Position numbers and translations under genes: made by a program. Under the pieces are notes generated by a model. That model did no database searches. It had not been told where the DNA came from and was given only the letters and a program-made list of their open reading frames with translations. DNA of 64,000 nucleotides from G965216745 sp965216745. Lineage in GTDB: Bacteria; Pseudomonadota; Alphaproteobacteria; Rickettsiales; Anaplasmataceae. The stretch lies in the NCBI GenBank assembly GCA_965216745.1, contig OZ244191.1:930001-994000 (forward strand). The letters run 5' to 3'. This document shows positions 36,152 to 44,950 of this stretch, piece by piece. Position 1 is the first letter of the stretch. Each line of letters starts with the position of its first letter.

Positions 36152-36609
36152 TCAATAGAAAAAGCAAAATATTTACCACTCACATTTGCGCAAGTTCGTG
36201 AAGATTCATTGATTGATCTACGTGTAGTATAAAAATTAGGTACAGATGTTTCAATAAAAATAATTGAATCTGGTGGCAATACAGATGCATTTCTTGCCAC
36301 ATGTCCTAATATTTCCAAGATTGATATTGTAGATATAAATCCCTATCAAATCGCAATGTACAAATTGAAAATAAAAATGATCAAAAAATGTGATACCAAA
36401 ACAAGATTAGAACTGTTAGCACGCAATTATATTCCTCATGAATCAATAATGACAGTACTTGAAAAATATTTAGAAGATCTAGAATATACAGATGACATAT
36501 TTGGGGGCCATCGAACATGTCAGCATTAGTGGACCACAATTATGTAGGAAAATACGAATTATTGTTTACTGAATTACGCAAAAAGATAATAAAAAAATTA
36601 ATGTTATAG
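36152..36609 (+). pseudogene. Decayed DUF3419 / BtaA-like aminocarboxypropyltransferase
   Basis: Reading the forward strand gives LPLTFAQVREDSLIDLRVV, a TAA stop at 36230, then in the same frame VSIKIIESGGNTDAFLA and IDIVDINPYQIAMYKLKIKM. These match the DUF3419 family (BtaA-like S-adenosylmethionine:diacylglycerol 3-amino-3-carboxypropyltransferase): YxQVWEDP, SGGDNxLxxL and VDLNPxQxALxELK. A second stop (36527) and a frame change lead to NYVGKYELLFTELRKKI, like the family's GKFExYFxxFR. A possible further remnant runs to 36769. Arg codons are CGN, as in cydAB. The gene is not functional. Confidence 0.75.
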
Positions 36610-36945
36610 ATAACAACAAAACACATTACCAAAACAATAAAGTATGGTTGAATATACACTGAAAGCAAAACGTTTATATTCAGAAAACGACGAAGAAATA
36701 TTTTCATCTCACTTATCATATTTTGCATTTTCCGGTACGTTGTCAAGAATTGCAATCATTAATAGTTAATTGAATGTATCGAAAAAAAGAGGTTTTTATG
36801 GTATGTTCAGAGAATTAAATTACAATCAGTTTTCGTGCTTGAAAAGTTTTTTATCTTTTATAAATCATACAATCACAACAGAAACTATATATATCTATGC
36901 TTTTCCAAACATTTTACTTTATAGTTTTTTTTCAACATATCGGAG

Positions 36946-36979
36946 ATTTAATCTATGTTCAAATTTAATCTATGTTCAA
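36946..36979 (+). repeat. 17-bp tandem duplication at a pseudogene start
   Basis: The 17-bp unit atttaatctatgttcaa occurs twice in a row, duplicating the likely start codon of the following pseudogene (ATG at 36955 and 36972). It looks like a replication slip during decay. Confidence 0.85.
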
Positions 36980-37659
36980 AAATAATAATACAGCACTAAA
37001 AATATTAGAACATACAAATAAGATTTTAGATAACACAAACATTTTTAAAAATCCATATCTTCAATCTTTAAAAAATGGGGATATGTCTATTGAACATTTC
37101 CGAAAATACAGGAACAACTTTATTTTGCTACTGCATTCTTTCTTCGTCCAATGACCGCTCTGGTTGCACGGATACCTAATGCAAAAGATAGATTGGATAT
37201 CTTGCATAATGTTTTGGGAAAATATGGAAATTTCAATGAATATTATTTCCATAGGACAACATTTAAAAGATTTTTAAATTCCATCTCTAGCAAAGTTGAG
37301 GATCTAGATGAAATGTCTATGTCTACTATAATAAGGTCTTATAACTCTGCTCTTGGTTGGTCATGCACTTTTGATAAGTTAAAATTAGAAATTGGATGTA
37401 TGGGAATAATAGAATTAATTTGCTAATGTTTCTGCAGATATAGCAAAAGTAATTTAGATTAGAGGGTGGGTCAAAAAAGAGAATATTGAACACTATAAAC
37501 TACACTTTGATCTTAACATTAAACACTCACAAGAGTTTTTTTTGTTATCATTGAGAAGTTTTGGAACAACAAAAACAAACAATATTTTATAAAACAAGAT
37601 CTGAGCTAGGTGCATATATTTTTGATAGATTGTATAGAGACCTAAGCCAATTAAAGTAA
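36972..37659 (+). pseudogene. Decayed haem-oxygenase-fold diiron oxidase (TenA/PqqC/CADD superfamily)
   Basis: Pieces in changing frames add up to one ancestral protein: FKNPYLQSLKNGDMSIEHF, then after a frame change near 37107 QLYFATAFFLRPMTALVARI with LHNVLGKYGNFNE, then after a change near 37420 FANVSADIAKVI, a stop, GWVKKENIEHYKLHFDLN and HSQEFFLLSL, then after another change ELGAYIFDRLYRDL to a stop at 37657. This is the layout of the 'iron-containing redox enzyme' group (QxxFxxAVxFFxRPM, GW.....HY..H...D..H...FF). At least three frameshifts and one stop make it dead. Mixed CGN/AGA codons. Confidence 0.75.
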
Positions 37660-37791
37660 TTTCATTTTGAAACTTTACAAAAAACAAAGACATGATATAA
37701 AATCAAGTATATTTTTTAGATTAAAGCAATAGTAAATTAATTTGTTTTACATTTAATCAATGTAATTAAATATTTGTCATAGATTTTATAA

Positions 37792-39048
37792 ATGAAATAC
37801 ACACCCCCCATTCTTAATACATTAACCATCTTATTTGCTGTTTTACTTTCTGGTTGCTACAAGAATTATACTAAAACTGATAATACACCTTCTAATATAT
37901 TCCCAGAAATTCCTGCAGCAAAAATAGATAAACTTTATGTTTTTGGAGATTCGCTATCAGATAACGGTAATCTTATGCTTTATTTAGACCATTTCATGGG
38001 AAATCATGACATAAGATTGCAAGCCCCCCCTACTAGTTCTAAAGGAAACGGGAGAAGATTTACTAACGGTTTTCTCATGGTTGAATACCTTGCTTCTCAT
38101 TATGGAATAAAACTTCTCACTGCATGGTCTCCAGAACCTCTTCTGGAAGGATTGGGAAACAATTTGACAGATGAACAAACACTTGAAGGTATATCTCTTT
38201 TGCTTAACACATATAAAATCAAAAGCTCTTCTGATGCAGTTCGAGATTTTTATTCAAAAATTCAAAACATACAACATCATTTATCCAAAACAGATTCACT
38301 TCTTGAATCAGGATATAATTACGCTGTAGGTGGTGGATCGTTGCTAAAATATTACCCGGACCAATTTGAATTAAAGACTGTTTTTGAACGTTTTTTAAAT
38401 CGATTCACACTCAACGAACAAATTGACTTACACATCAAAAGAGTGCCCCACAATAATATAGAAGGGGATAGAACTCTACACTTCATTATGATAGGGGCAA
38501 ACGACATTTCATTAATTACCAAAATAAAGAGCTATGATGAAAATCAAAAATCAACATTGATCAAATCGGCCGTTGATGAATATATAAAACAAATCAAAAA
38601 ACTGAAACAATTAGGAGCAAAAAAAATTCTTGTGAGTGGACCTCCTAAAATTGGCAATACACCCAGATTTTATCCAAACCCCGAAGCAAATAAATTATCC
38701 GTTATTTTTTCTGATTCTATAGAAAAAATCATTTCTGAAAATTTCTCCGACGGATCGGTTGTTTATGTCTCCCTAATACCTATCTTCGATAGAATACAGG
38801 AACAATGGCAGGAAGAATATAGATATATAGGATGCTTGTCTGACTTCTTAGATGGTTACTTTGATTTGAGACATTTCATAAGCACTAGGGGAGAAATTCC
38901 ATTTGAATTCCAAAAAGAATGCTCTCAGAAAGATTTAGACGAAGGTGAGTTTATGTTTTTCGACATGTTTCATGCAACCGACCCAGTTTGTCGCAAAGTA
39001 ACAATAGATTTCATAGAAGCAACAAATTCAATTATGAAAAGTAAATAA
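37792..39048 (+). CDS. SGNH/GDSL-type lipolytic lipoprotein
   Basis: A 418-residue esterase/lipase-like enzyme with a lipoprotein signal (TILFAVLLSGC, Cys about 22). Catalytic blocks: block I VFGDSLSDNGN (nucleophile Ser, about 55), block III MIGANDIS (Asn of the oxyanion hole), block V FDMFHATD (DxxH, with Asp and His of the triad). Arrangement resembles thermolabile haemolysin/phospholipase members of the GDSL family. As a cell-surface lipoprotein it could act on host lipids; the substrate is unknown. It follows a long pseudogene stretch and has AGA-type codons, so it seems native and intact. Confidence 0.88.
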   Translation: MKYTPPILNTLTILFAVLLSGCYKNYTKTDNTPSNIFPEIPAAKIDKLYVFGDSLSDNGNLMLYLDHFMGNHDIRLQAPPTSSKGNGRRFTNGFLMVEYLASHYGIKLLTAWSPEPLLEGLGNNLTDEQTLEGISLLLNTYKIKSSSDAVRDFYSKIQNIQHHLSKTDSLLESGYNYAVGGGSLLKYYPDQFELKTVFERFLNRFTLNEQIDLHIKRVPHNNIEGDRTLHFIMIGANDISLITKIKSYDENQKSTLIKSAVDEYIKQIKKLKQLGAKKILVSGPPKIGNTPRFYPNPEANKLSVIFSDSIEKIISENFSDGSVVYVSLIPIFDRIQEQWQEEYRYIGCLSDFLDGYFDLRHFISTRGEIPFEFQKECSQKDLDEGEFMFFDMFHATDPVCRKVTIDFIEATNSIMKSK

Positions 39049-39292
39049 GGTTTTTATTTTATAAATATCAATACAAGTAAACATTCATCTATAACTCTCT
39101 GATTCAATGTCTGTAAAAGTATAAAACAAAATTGAACAATATAGTTGCACAAAATATTACAAATTCTTGTCTATATATACTTCACATAAGTATATACAAT
39201 TGAAAAAATAAATTGATGGAAATTTGAAATAATGAAAACTATTAATACAGTTGTTATGAGGAATAACATGAAAAATGTTTATATAAAAGTGG

Positions 39293-39379
39293 CGGATGGG
39301 GTGGGATTCGAACCCACGGTACGCTCACACGCACGCCAGTTTTCAAGACTGGTGCCTTAAACCACTCGACCACCCATCC
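39293..39379 (-). tRNA. tRNA-Ser(TGA)
   Basis: On the minus strand: acceptor ggatggg/cccatcc with discriminator g, anticodon stem ccagt/actgg around cttgaaa (anticodon TGA, reading TCA), a class II long variable arm with a 5-bp stem, and T-arm gtggg-ttcgaat-cccac. The CCA end is encoded directly after it (39290-39292). Confidence 0.95.
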
Positions 39380-39815
39380 TACTGATTCCATTGTAACATA
39401 TAGATTAGACTCTGAAAAGATTATTTATAACAACATAGAAAACAATAAATAATGACAATAATAATGTTTTATGACTTTTTAGACATTAACTTTTGACAAA
39501 ACATGAAATTCAAAGTTTTTGACAGAGCCTTTATGCAATTGAAGCAAAAATAATTCAGATTATATAAAACGAACATTTGAATTTTGATAATTCAAATGAT
39601 ATTCTTCCTATATAAACCATCGATATACATTAATTCAATTCTTAAACAGAAATATATCTGTTGGTGAAATTATTAAAAATTTGCAAACAAGAATAAAATT
39701 CTAAACTAAAATAAATCTTTGTCAAAGAAATGTAGATAATGATCAAATTTAATAGCAAGTTTAAAGCTAGACTCTAAACAAATCAAAACCGAAAAATCTT
39801 CATGATCTTTGACAG
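39380..39815. other. Intergenic region with a terminator-like stem
   Basis: About 435 bases without coding signal between tRNA-Ser and the 3' end of the phosphohexomutase gene. It holds a perfect 10-bp stem (catttgaatt, 39574-39583, and complement, 39589-39598) with a 5-base loop; read on the minus strand it is followed by GTTCGTTTTAT. It may end the mraY-phosphohexomutase transcript. Confidence 0.45.
39574..39598 (-). terminator. Candidate terminator downstream of the phosphohexomutase gene
   Basis: Perfect 10-bp inverted repeat with a 5-base loop, followed on the minus strand by a short T-rich run. It lies about 220 bases after the gene's stop, rather far for a dedicated terminator. Confidence 0.4.
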
Positions 39816-41084
39816 CTATATAAAAACATTCAACCCACACAAAGACAGATAAAATTTACAAGAATTCTTCATTTTTTTCATAGACTGCTCACAACGACCT
39901 TCACACCTAATAACTATAACATCTTCTGTTTGAGAAGATCGTACCATCCACCAGTTTCTACAAGAATCAACAAATCTAACACCATCACCAACAATATAAT
40001 TAGGCAAAAAATGATTCAAATCATTCATGATCTCATTCTTATTTTTTACCTTTATTCTAATCTCAGGAGTAATATGTGTTTGCAAATAATGTTTATTAAT
40101 ACAATCTCTATTTTGTGATAAAATTGAAATAAAAAACAATGCACAGTATAAAGCATCATCACCATATTTACCCAAATATATATGGTGACTACTTTCACTT
40201 CCAAAAACTGCATTAAATTTATGCATATTCTTTAATATGAAATATCTACCAGTTCTAGAAAAGGCAACATTGTTTCCCGAATTTTTTATCAGGGTATACA
40301 AAACATTACTCGCCTTATAATCTAAAACAAAATAACTATCAACAACACCTTTAGAAATAAAATCCTGTATTATAATACTAGAAATGTGCTCTAAAGTCAG
40401 ATTTTTACCATCACTATCCACTATTCCAATTCTATCTACATCACTATCAAATATAAATCCAACATCGCATTTATTTTTTACAATCAAATCTGACAATAAA
40501 CAAACATGACCAACAATACTTGGATCTAAAGATAATTCTGAATCGTTTTCCAAAAACAAAAAATCAACATTATAGTTCAAACTATTAATACGTTCTATAT
40601 AATTTCTAACAGCATGGCCAACAAATAATAAACCTACTTTTAACTTATCATTAAGTTGAATGTTTTTAATAATATAATCAACATATTTGTTTGAGACATC
40701 ATAATAAATAATCTTTCCTTTTCCTATGCTATTTTTTTTTGTAGCATTTATGAAAGTTTGTGGGTCTATTTGTAAGCCATTGTAAATAAACTTGAAACCA
40801 TTATATAAGATATTGTTGTGTGAAGCAGTAACCATTATGCCAGGAGAATTAGATGAATTAGCAGCAAAAGTTAAAGCTGGAGTGGTGGAAAACCCTATAT
40901 TTATAACATTAGAACCAAAATCTGTTATTCCATCTAAAAGAGCAGAAATTATACTCTCAGAACTTTCTCTAGAATCACACCCAACAATAATATCATAAAA
41001 CATGTTATGCTGTGCAAATAAAAAACCTATAGAATGACAATACTCTCTGGTTAAATTCAAAGAACGTATGTCATATCTAGACAT
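39816..41084 (-). CDS. manB: Phosphomannomutase/phosphoglucomutase
   Basis: Interconverts hexose 6- and 1-phosphates for sugar nucleotide and envelope polymer supply. 422 residues, alpha-D-phosphohexomutase family. The phosphoserine loop is MVTASHNN (Ser about 88), the metal loop FDSDVDRIGIVD (DxDxDR), the sugar loop FGSESSHHIYL (GEMSGH equivalent) and the phosphate-binding loop VRSSQTEDVIVIRCEG. All catalytic residues are kept. ATG overlaps the mraY stop by eight bases. Mannose or glucose specificity (or glucosamine, GlmM) cannot be settled; the length and wording fit ManB/AlgC better than GlmM. Confidence 0.87.
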   Translation of the reverse strand: MSRYDIRSLNLTREYCHSIGFLFAQHNMFYDIIVGCDSRESSESIISALLDGITDFGSNVINIGFSTTPALTFAANSSNSPGIMVTASHNNILYNGFKFIYNGLQIDPQTFINATKKNSIGKGKIIYYDVSNKYVDYIIKNIQLNDKLKVGLLFVGHAVRNYIERINSLNYNVDFLFLENDSELSLDPSIVGHVCLLSDLIVKNKCDVGFIFDSDVDRIGIVDSDGKNLTLEHISSIIIQDFISKGVVDSYFVLDYKASNVLYTLIKNSGNNVAFSRTGRYFILKNMHKFNAVFGSESSHHIYLGKYGDDALYCALFFISILSQNRDCINKHYLQTHITPEIRIKVKNKNEIMNDLNHFLPNYIVGDGVRFVDSCRNWWMVRSSQTEDVIVIRCEGRCEQSMKKMKNSCKFYLSLCGLNVFI

Positions 41085-42027
41085 TTTTTAGAAATGTACC
41101 CAATAAAAACAAAAAAAATGAAATAATCCAGAACCTAGAAACAATCTTCATCTCATGAATATCCATCTTCTCAAAATGATGATGAATGGGAGCCATAAGA
41201 AACAAACGCTTACCACCAGACCATTTGAAGTATATCACTTGCATAAATACTGAAAAAGTCTCTAGAACAAAAACACCACCAACTATAAAAAAAGCTATCT
41301 CTGTCTTTGACATAATAGAAAGAAAACCAAGCAAAGCACCTAGAGAAAGACTACCAACGTCACCCATGAAAATTGATGCAGGGTAGGAATTATACCAAAA
41401 AAAACCAAGACAAGCTCCTATAGTAATACAACACAAGCTGGAAAGCTGAGAGTCTGAAATGGCGAAAAATAACAGGCAAAAACATACTGGAATAATAACA
41501 AGACCATCTAAACCATCTGTCAAATTCACAGCATTAGAAGATCCAGTCACTATAAAAACAGAAGCCAAAGGCAAGTATAGAAAGCCTATATTGAAAGAAT
41601 ATATAAAAAAATCAAGCTCAAAAGAAATAGGATTATGCAAATGTGAAACAAAAAGAGCAACAAAAGAGGCTAACACTTGAGATAAAAATTTATATCTTGG
41701 CTTCAAACCATTACTATTGCCTTGACGTATTTTTAGATAATCGTCTAAAAAACCTATACAACCAAAAATTGAAATTAAAGCTATGGCTATCCATTCTTGG
41801 AATTCTCTAAGAAAAAAAAAGGAAGATAATAATATGGAAAACAATATTGGAATACCACCCATTGTGGGAGTTTTTGCTTTTGTCAATAAGTGAGACTTAG
41901 GACCTTGATCTCGGATTGGCTGTATGTTGTTTTTTGATATATTCAAATACTGAAATGATTTATAAAAAACATTAAATAAAAGGAAAGAGAAAAAAATAAT
42001 AAAAAAAAATTTGGATATTTCAATCAT
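41077..42027 (-). CDS. mraY: Phospho-N-acetylmuramoyl-pentapeptide transferase MraY
   Basis: Makes lipid I from UDP-MurNAc-pentapeptide and undecaprenyl phosphate, the first membrane step of peptidoglycan synthesis. 316 residues, about 40 fewer than usual: the first helix seems missing, and the family begins to match at IRDQGPKSHLLTKAKTPTMGG. Active-site stretches are intact: FLDDYLKIRQG, NAVNLTDGLDGL, FMGDVGSLSLGALLG and HHHFEKMDIHEMKIV. Mur and Mra genes that normally surround it are absent; its partner here is a phosphohexomutase gene. Confidence 0.93.
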   Translation of the reverse strand: MIEISKFFFIIFFSFLLFNVFYKSFQYLNISKNNIQPIRDQGPKSHLLTKAKTPTMGGIPILFSILLSSFFFLREFQEWIAIALISIFGCIGFLDDYLKIRQGNSNGLKPRYKFLSQVLASFVALFVSHLHNPISFELDFFIYSFNIGFLYLPLASVFIVTGSSNAVNLTDGLDGLVIIPVCFCLLFFAISDSQLSSLCCITIGACLGFFWYNSYPASIFMGDVGSLSLGALLGFLSIMSKTEIAFFIVGGVFVLETFSVFMQVIYFKWSGGKRLFLMAPIHHHFEKMDIHEMKIVSRFWIISFFLFLLGTFLKNV

Positions 42028-42052
42028 TATATATCACGAAAAAATAAAAAAA

Positions 42053-42874
42053 TTAAGACGCCAAACAATATACAAATACAAACAAAAAAAGCCACACAAC
42101 GTCAACAAAATGCCAATACCAAGCAGCAAGCTCTAAGGAAAGATGATTGTCTTTGTCTATTGATCCAATATATGACCTATACAAACAAACCATTAAAAAT
42201 ATTGTACCTACAACAACATGAAAACCATGAAAACCGGTAAGCATATAAAAATTAGAAGAATATAAAGAAGCAAAACCCTCTTCTCTAAATGAAAAAGTAG
42301 CATGACTATATTCAAAAACTTGCATTGCAGTAAATATTACTCCAAGAACAACGGTTATGGATAAAGAAACAAGAACATCTTTTCTTGTTCCATACAAAAC
42401 AGCTGAATGGGCCCAAGTCACACTGGTTCCAGATAAAAGCAATATCAATGTGTTGACCCATGGTATACCCCAAGGGTCCATAAGTGCAACATCACCAGGA
42501 GGCCAAGTAAGTTTTAATAATTCCCAATCTGAAGTCAAAATAGAAAAACCTGTCTTGGAACCAATCCATGAGTCAAAAAATGACCAAAAGAACACAACAA
42601 AAAATAATATCTCCGACAAAATGAGCATCGACATACCAATTTGCATTCCCTTTATGACTTCAGGAGTATGATCTTTCCGCTCCCTCATCACATCAAACCA
42701 CCACAAGAAAGCTAATGCAACAACAAAAACTAAAGATATAACAAGAGCATAAGTGGGAATGTATTCATGTATGAACAATACTCCTACTATTGAAGCAACA
42801 AATAATGCGAAAGAAACAAACAATGGCCAAGGACTCGGGTCAACCAATTGATAGGGATGATTTTTTATACTCAT
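42053..42874 (-). CDS. coxC: Cytochrome c oxidase subunit III
   Basis: Haem-copper oxidase subunit III, seven membrane helices, about 273 residues from ATG at 42874 (MSIKNHPYQLVDPSPWPLF), the classical start of COX3; the open frame extends six codons upstream from TTG. Also GMQIGMSMLILSEILFFVVFF, GIPWVNTLILLLSGTSVTWAH, GFHGFHVVVGTIFLMV and AAWYWHFVDVVWLFLF. ctaG/coxA/coxB are not adjacent. Together with the bd oxidase the cell has two terminal oxidases. Confidence 0.96.
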   Translation of the reverse strand: MSIKNHPYQLVDPSPWPLFVSFALFVASIVGVLFIHEYIPTYALVISLVFVVALAFLWWFDVMRERKDHTPEVIKGMQIGMSMLILSEILFFVVFFWSFFDSWIGSKTGFSILTSDWELLKLTWPPGDVALMDPWGIPWVNTLILLLSGTSVTWAHSAVLYGTRKDVLVSLSITVVLGVIFTAMQVFEYSHATFSFREEGFASLYSSNFYMLTGFHGFHVVVGTIFLMVCLYRSYIGSIDKDNHLSLELAAWYWHFVDVVWLFLFVFVYCLAS

Positions 42875-43070
42875 CACGAAAAAATAAAACAAAATTATTC
42901 CCTATAATATTACATATATAGTTAAAATTCAATTCATTTGGATCAATGGAAGTATCAATAATAATTAATTTTCAACTTAAACAAACACTGTTTTTAAGAA
43001 TAAATGCAGAATGTTTGATTAGTAATTGTATGTTTCATTTAGTCCATCCTGTTTTTCATTAATCACAATC

Positions 43071-43997
43071 TTAAATTTGTTTGAAATAGTTTTGAGCATA
43101 TATGACATCTTTTTTCATTTGCGCAATCAGATCAAAGTGATTTAGAAACCTAATTTCCGAACGGATAAAATCTAACAATTCGATTTCCACAATCTCACCG
43201 TAGACATAATAATCAAAATCAAATATATACATTTCAGCTTTAACATTCTCACCATGATTAAAAGTAGGATTCGTACCTATACTAAACAATCCATTATACC
43301 AAGCACCTAATATAAAAACCTTGGATGTATATATACCCAACTTAGGTAATATCAATCCATCTACCGAAATATTGATCGTAGGGTAACCAATCTTTCTTCC
43401 TAACTGAAATCCTTTTTTGACTTTTCCTTTTATAGAGTAGTTCCTACCCAACACATGCTTTAGATCACCTACTTTTCCCTGCGATATCAATCTACGTATC
43501 ATTGATGATGAAATGGAATCTTGATTTTTTAATCTGGTAATACCATAACCATATATATCACCAAATTCATTAAGCATAGTAAAATCTCCTAAACCCTTTT
43601 CACCAAATGTACAAGAACTACCAGTAACAACGTGATGAGCTTTACACAAATCTGAAATTATTTTTTCTATAAAAAAAGAAGGCTTAAGCATAGAAAAGTT
43701 TTTGTTAAAGTTCATAACATACAGATTATCTATTCCTTGAGATTCAATTAATTCTATTTTTTGATCAATAGAACATATCTTGTAATTTTTTTTATTATCC
43801 AAGAACTCTACAGGATGTGGATCGAAAGTTAAAATTGAAGCATCAATAACAAAACTTTTTGCCAGAATTGAAACTGTATTCATTATTAATTTATGACCTA
43901 AATGTAACCCATCAAAATTCCCAAATGCTAATACGGAACAATTTTGATCAAACTTTCTGTTAATATCATCAATAGAGTTTATAAATACTTTACGCAT
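43071..43997 (-). CDS. ribF: Bifunctional riboflavin kinase/FAD synthetase RibF
   Basis: Makes FMN and FAD from riboflavin. 308 residues: the N-terminal FMN adenylyltransferase domain with FGNFDGLHLGHK (residues about 27-38), TFDPHPVEF and SSMIRRLISQGKV, and the C-terminal kinase domain from residue about 185 with GRKIGYPTINIS, LPKLGIYTSKV and FNHGENVKAEMYIFDFD. ATG at 43997. It stands alone, divergent from nuoA. It supplies flavin for NADH dehydrogenase, photolyase, MnmG and AzoR seen in this window. Confidence 0.95.
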   Translation of the reverse strand: MRKVFINSIDDINRKFDQNCSVLAFGNFDGLHLGHKLIMNTVSILAKSFVIDASILTFDPHPVEFLDNKKNYKICSIDQKIELIESQGIDNLYVMNFNKNFSMLKPSFFIEKIISDLCKAHHVVTGSSCTFGEKGLGDFTMLNEFGDIYGYGITRLKNQDSISSSMIRRLISQGKVGDLKHVLGRNYSIKGKVKKGFQLGRKIGYPTINISVDGLILPKLGIYTSKVFILGAWYNGLFSIGTNPTFNHGENVKAEMYIFDFDYYVYGEIVEIELLDFIRSEIRFLNHFDLIAQMKKDVIYAQNYFKQI

Positions 43998-44093
43998 ATA
44001 TATAAAACCAACCTCAAAACATTATATATATGATTGGTATTGACGATTTACAATTGAGATACTATTATTGAGATCAACTTTTAAAGGATAAAT

Positions 44094-44453
44094 TTGATTA
44101 CCGAGAGTTATATACCAATATTAATTTTTGTTGCAATAGCATCAGGCCTTGCATGTTTGATATTAGCTCTACCTACTTTGTTTGCTACTGCTGATATTTA
44201 CGATACTAAAGTCGATCCTTATGAGTGTGGTTTCGTTCCTATATCAGATCCTAGGCAAACTTTCCATATCAGATTTTATCTTGTGGCTATACTTTTTGTG
44301 ATATTAGATTTAGAAATAGTCTTTCTTTTTCCATGGGCTATTGTATTAAGCAGCATAGGTTTGTTAGGATTTTATTCCATGCTATCTTTTCTGACTTTAT
44401 TGGCTGTTGGGTTTTTATATGAATGGTCAACTGGAGCTCTTGAATGGCAATAG
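44094..44453 (+). CDS. nuoA: NADH-quinone oxidoreductase subunit A
   Basis: Membrane subunit of complex I, 119 residues with three helices: about 5-25, 61-80 and 88-110. Conserved loop YDTKVDPYECGFVPISDPR and FHIRFYLVAILFVILDLEIVFLFPWA. The start is TTG at 44094 with AAGGA seven bases upstream; no ATG is near. It overlaps nuoB by ten bases. Confidence 0.94.
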   Translation: MITESYIPILIFVAIASGLACLILALPTLFATADIYDTKVDPYECGFVPISDPRQTFHIRFYLVAILFVILDLEIVFLFPWAIVLSSIGLLGFYSMLSFLTLLAVGFLYEWSTGALEWQ

Positions 44454-44950
44454 ATCAAGATAAATTAGTATTTTCTGATGTAGAAAATCAGGGATTTATT
44501 GTCACAAAATTAGACCAGATAGTAAACTGGGCAAGATCTGGGTCTATGTGGCCCATGACTTTCGGACTTGCTTGCTGTGCTGTTGAAATGATGCATATAA
44601 CAGCAAGTAGATACGACATGGATAGGTTTGGTATGATTTTCAGAGCCAGTCCAAGACAATCTGACGTGATGATTGTTGCGGGAACATTAACAAACAAAAT
44701 GGCTCCAGCGCTAAGAAGGGTTTACGATCAAATGCCGGAACCCAGATATGTAATATCTATGGGAAGCTGCGCAAATGGTGGTGGTTATTATCATTACTCA
44801 TATTCCGTGGTTCGTGGATGTGACAGAATAGTGCCTGTTGACGTATATGTGCCAGGTTGTCCACCAACCGCAGAAGCATTAATGTATGGTGTTTTGTGCT
44901 TGCAAAGAAAAATCAATAGACAAAACAATGTCAATATTATAAAAAGATGA
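44444..44950 (+). CDS. nuoB: NADH-quinone oxidoreductase subunit B
   Basis: Carries iron-sulfur cluster N2, the last electron donor to quinone in complex I. 168 residues. Cluster ligands: FGLACCAVEMMH (two adjacent Cys), SMGSCANGGG and VPGCPPTAEAL. ATG inside nuoA. In most alphaproteobacteria nuoC follows; here a 118-residue unknown overlaps by four bases instead, and nuoC-N are not in the window. Twelve of thirteen Arg codons are AGA/AGG, a reference for native codon use. Confidence 0.96.
   Translation: MAIDQDKLVFSDVENQGFIVTKLDQIVNWARSGSMWPMTFGLACCAVEMMHITASRYDMDRFGMIFRASPRQSDVMIVAGTLTNKMAPALRRVYDQMPEPRYVISMGSCANGGGYYHYSYSVVRGCDRIVPVDVYVPGCPPTAEALMYGVLCLQRKINRQNNVNIIKR

Noticed and set aside
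36109..36318. 69-codon minus-strand frame
   Set aside because: It is antisense to the DUF3419 remnant, whose forward translation has family wording; the minus frame has none.
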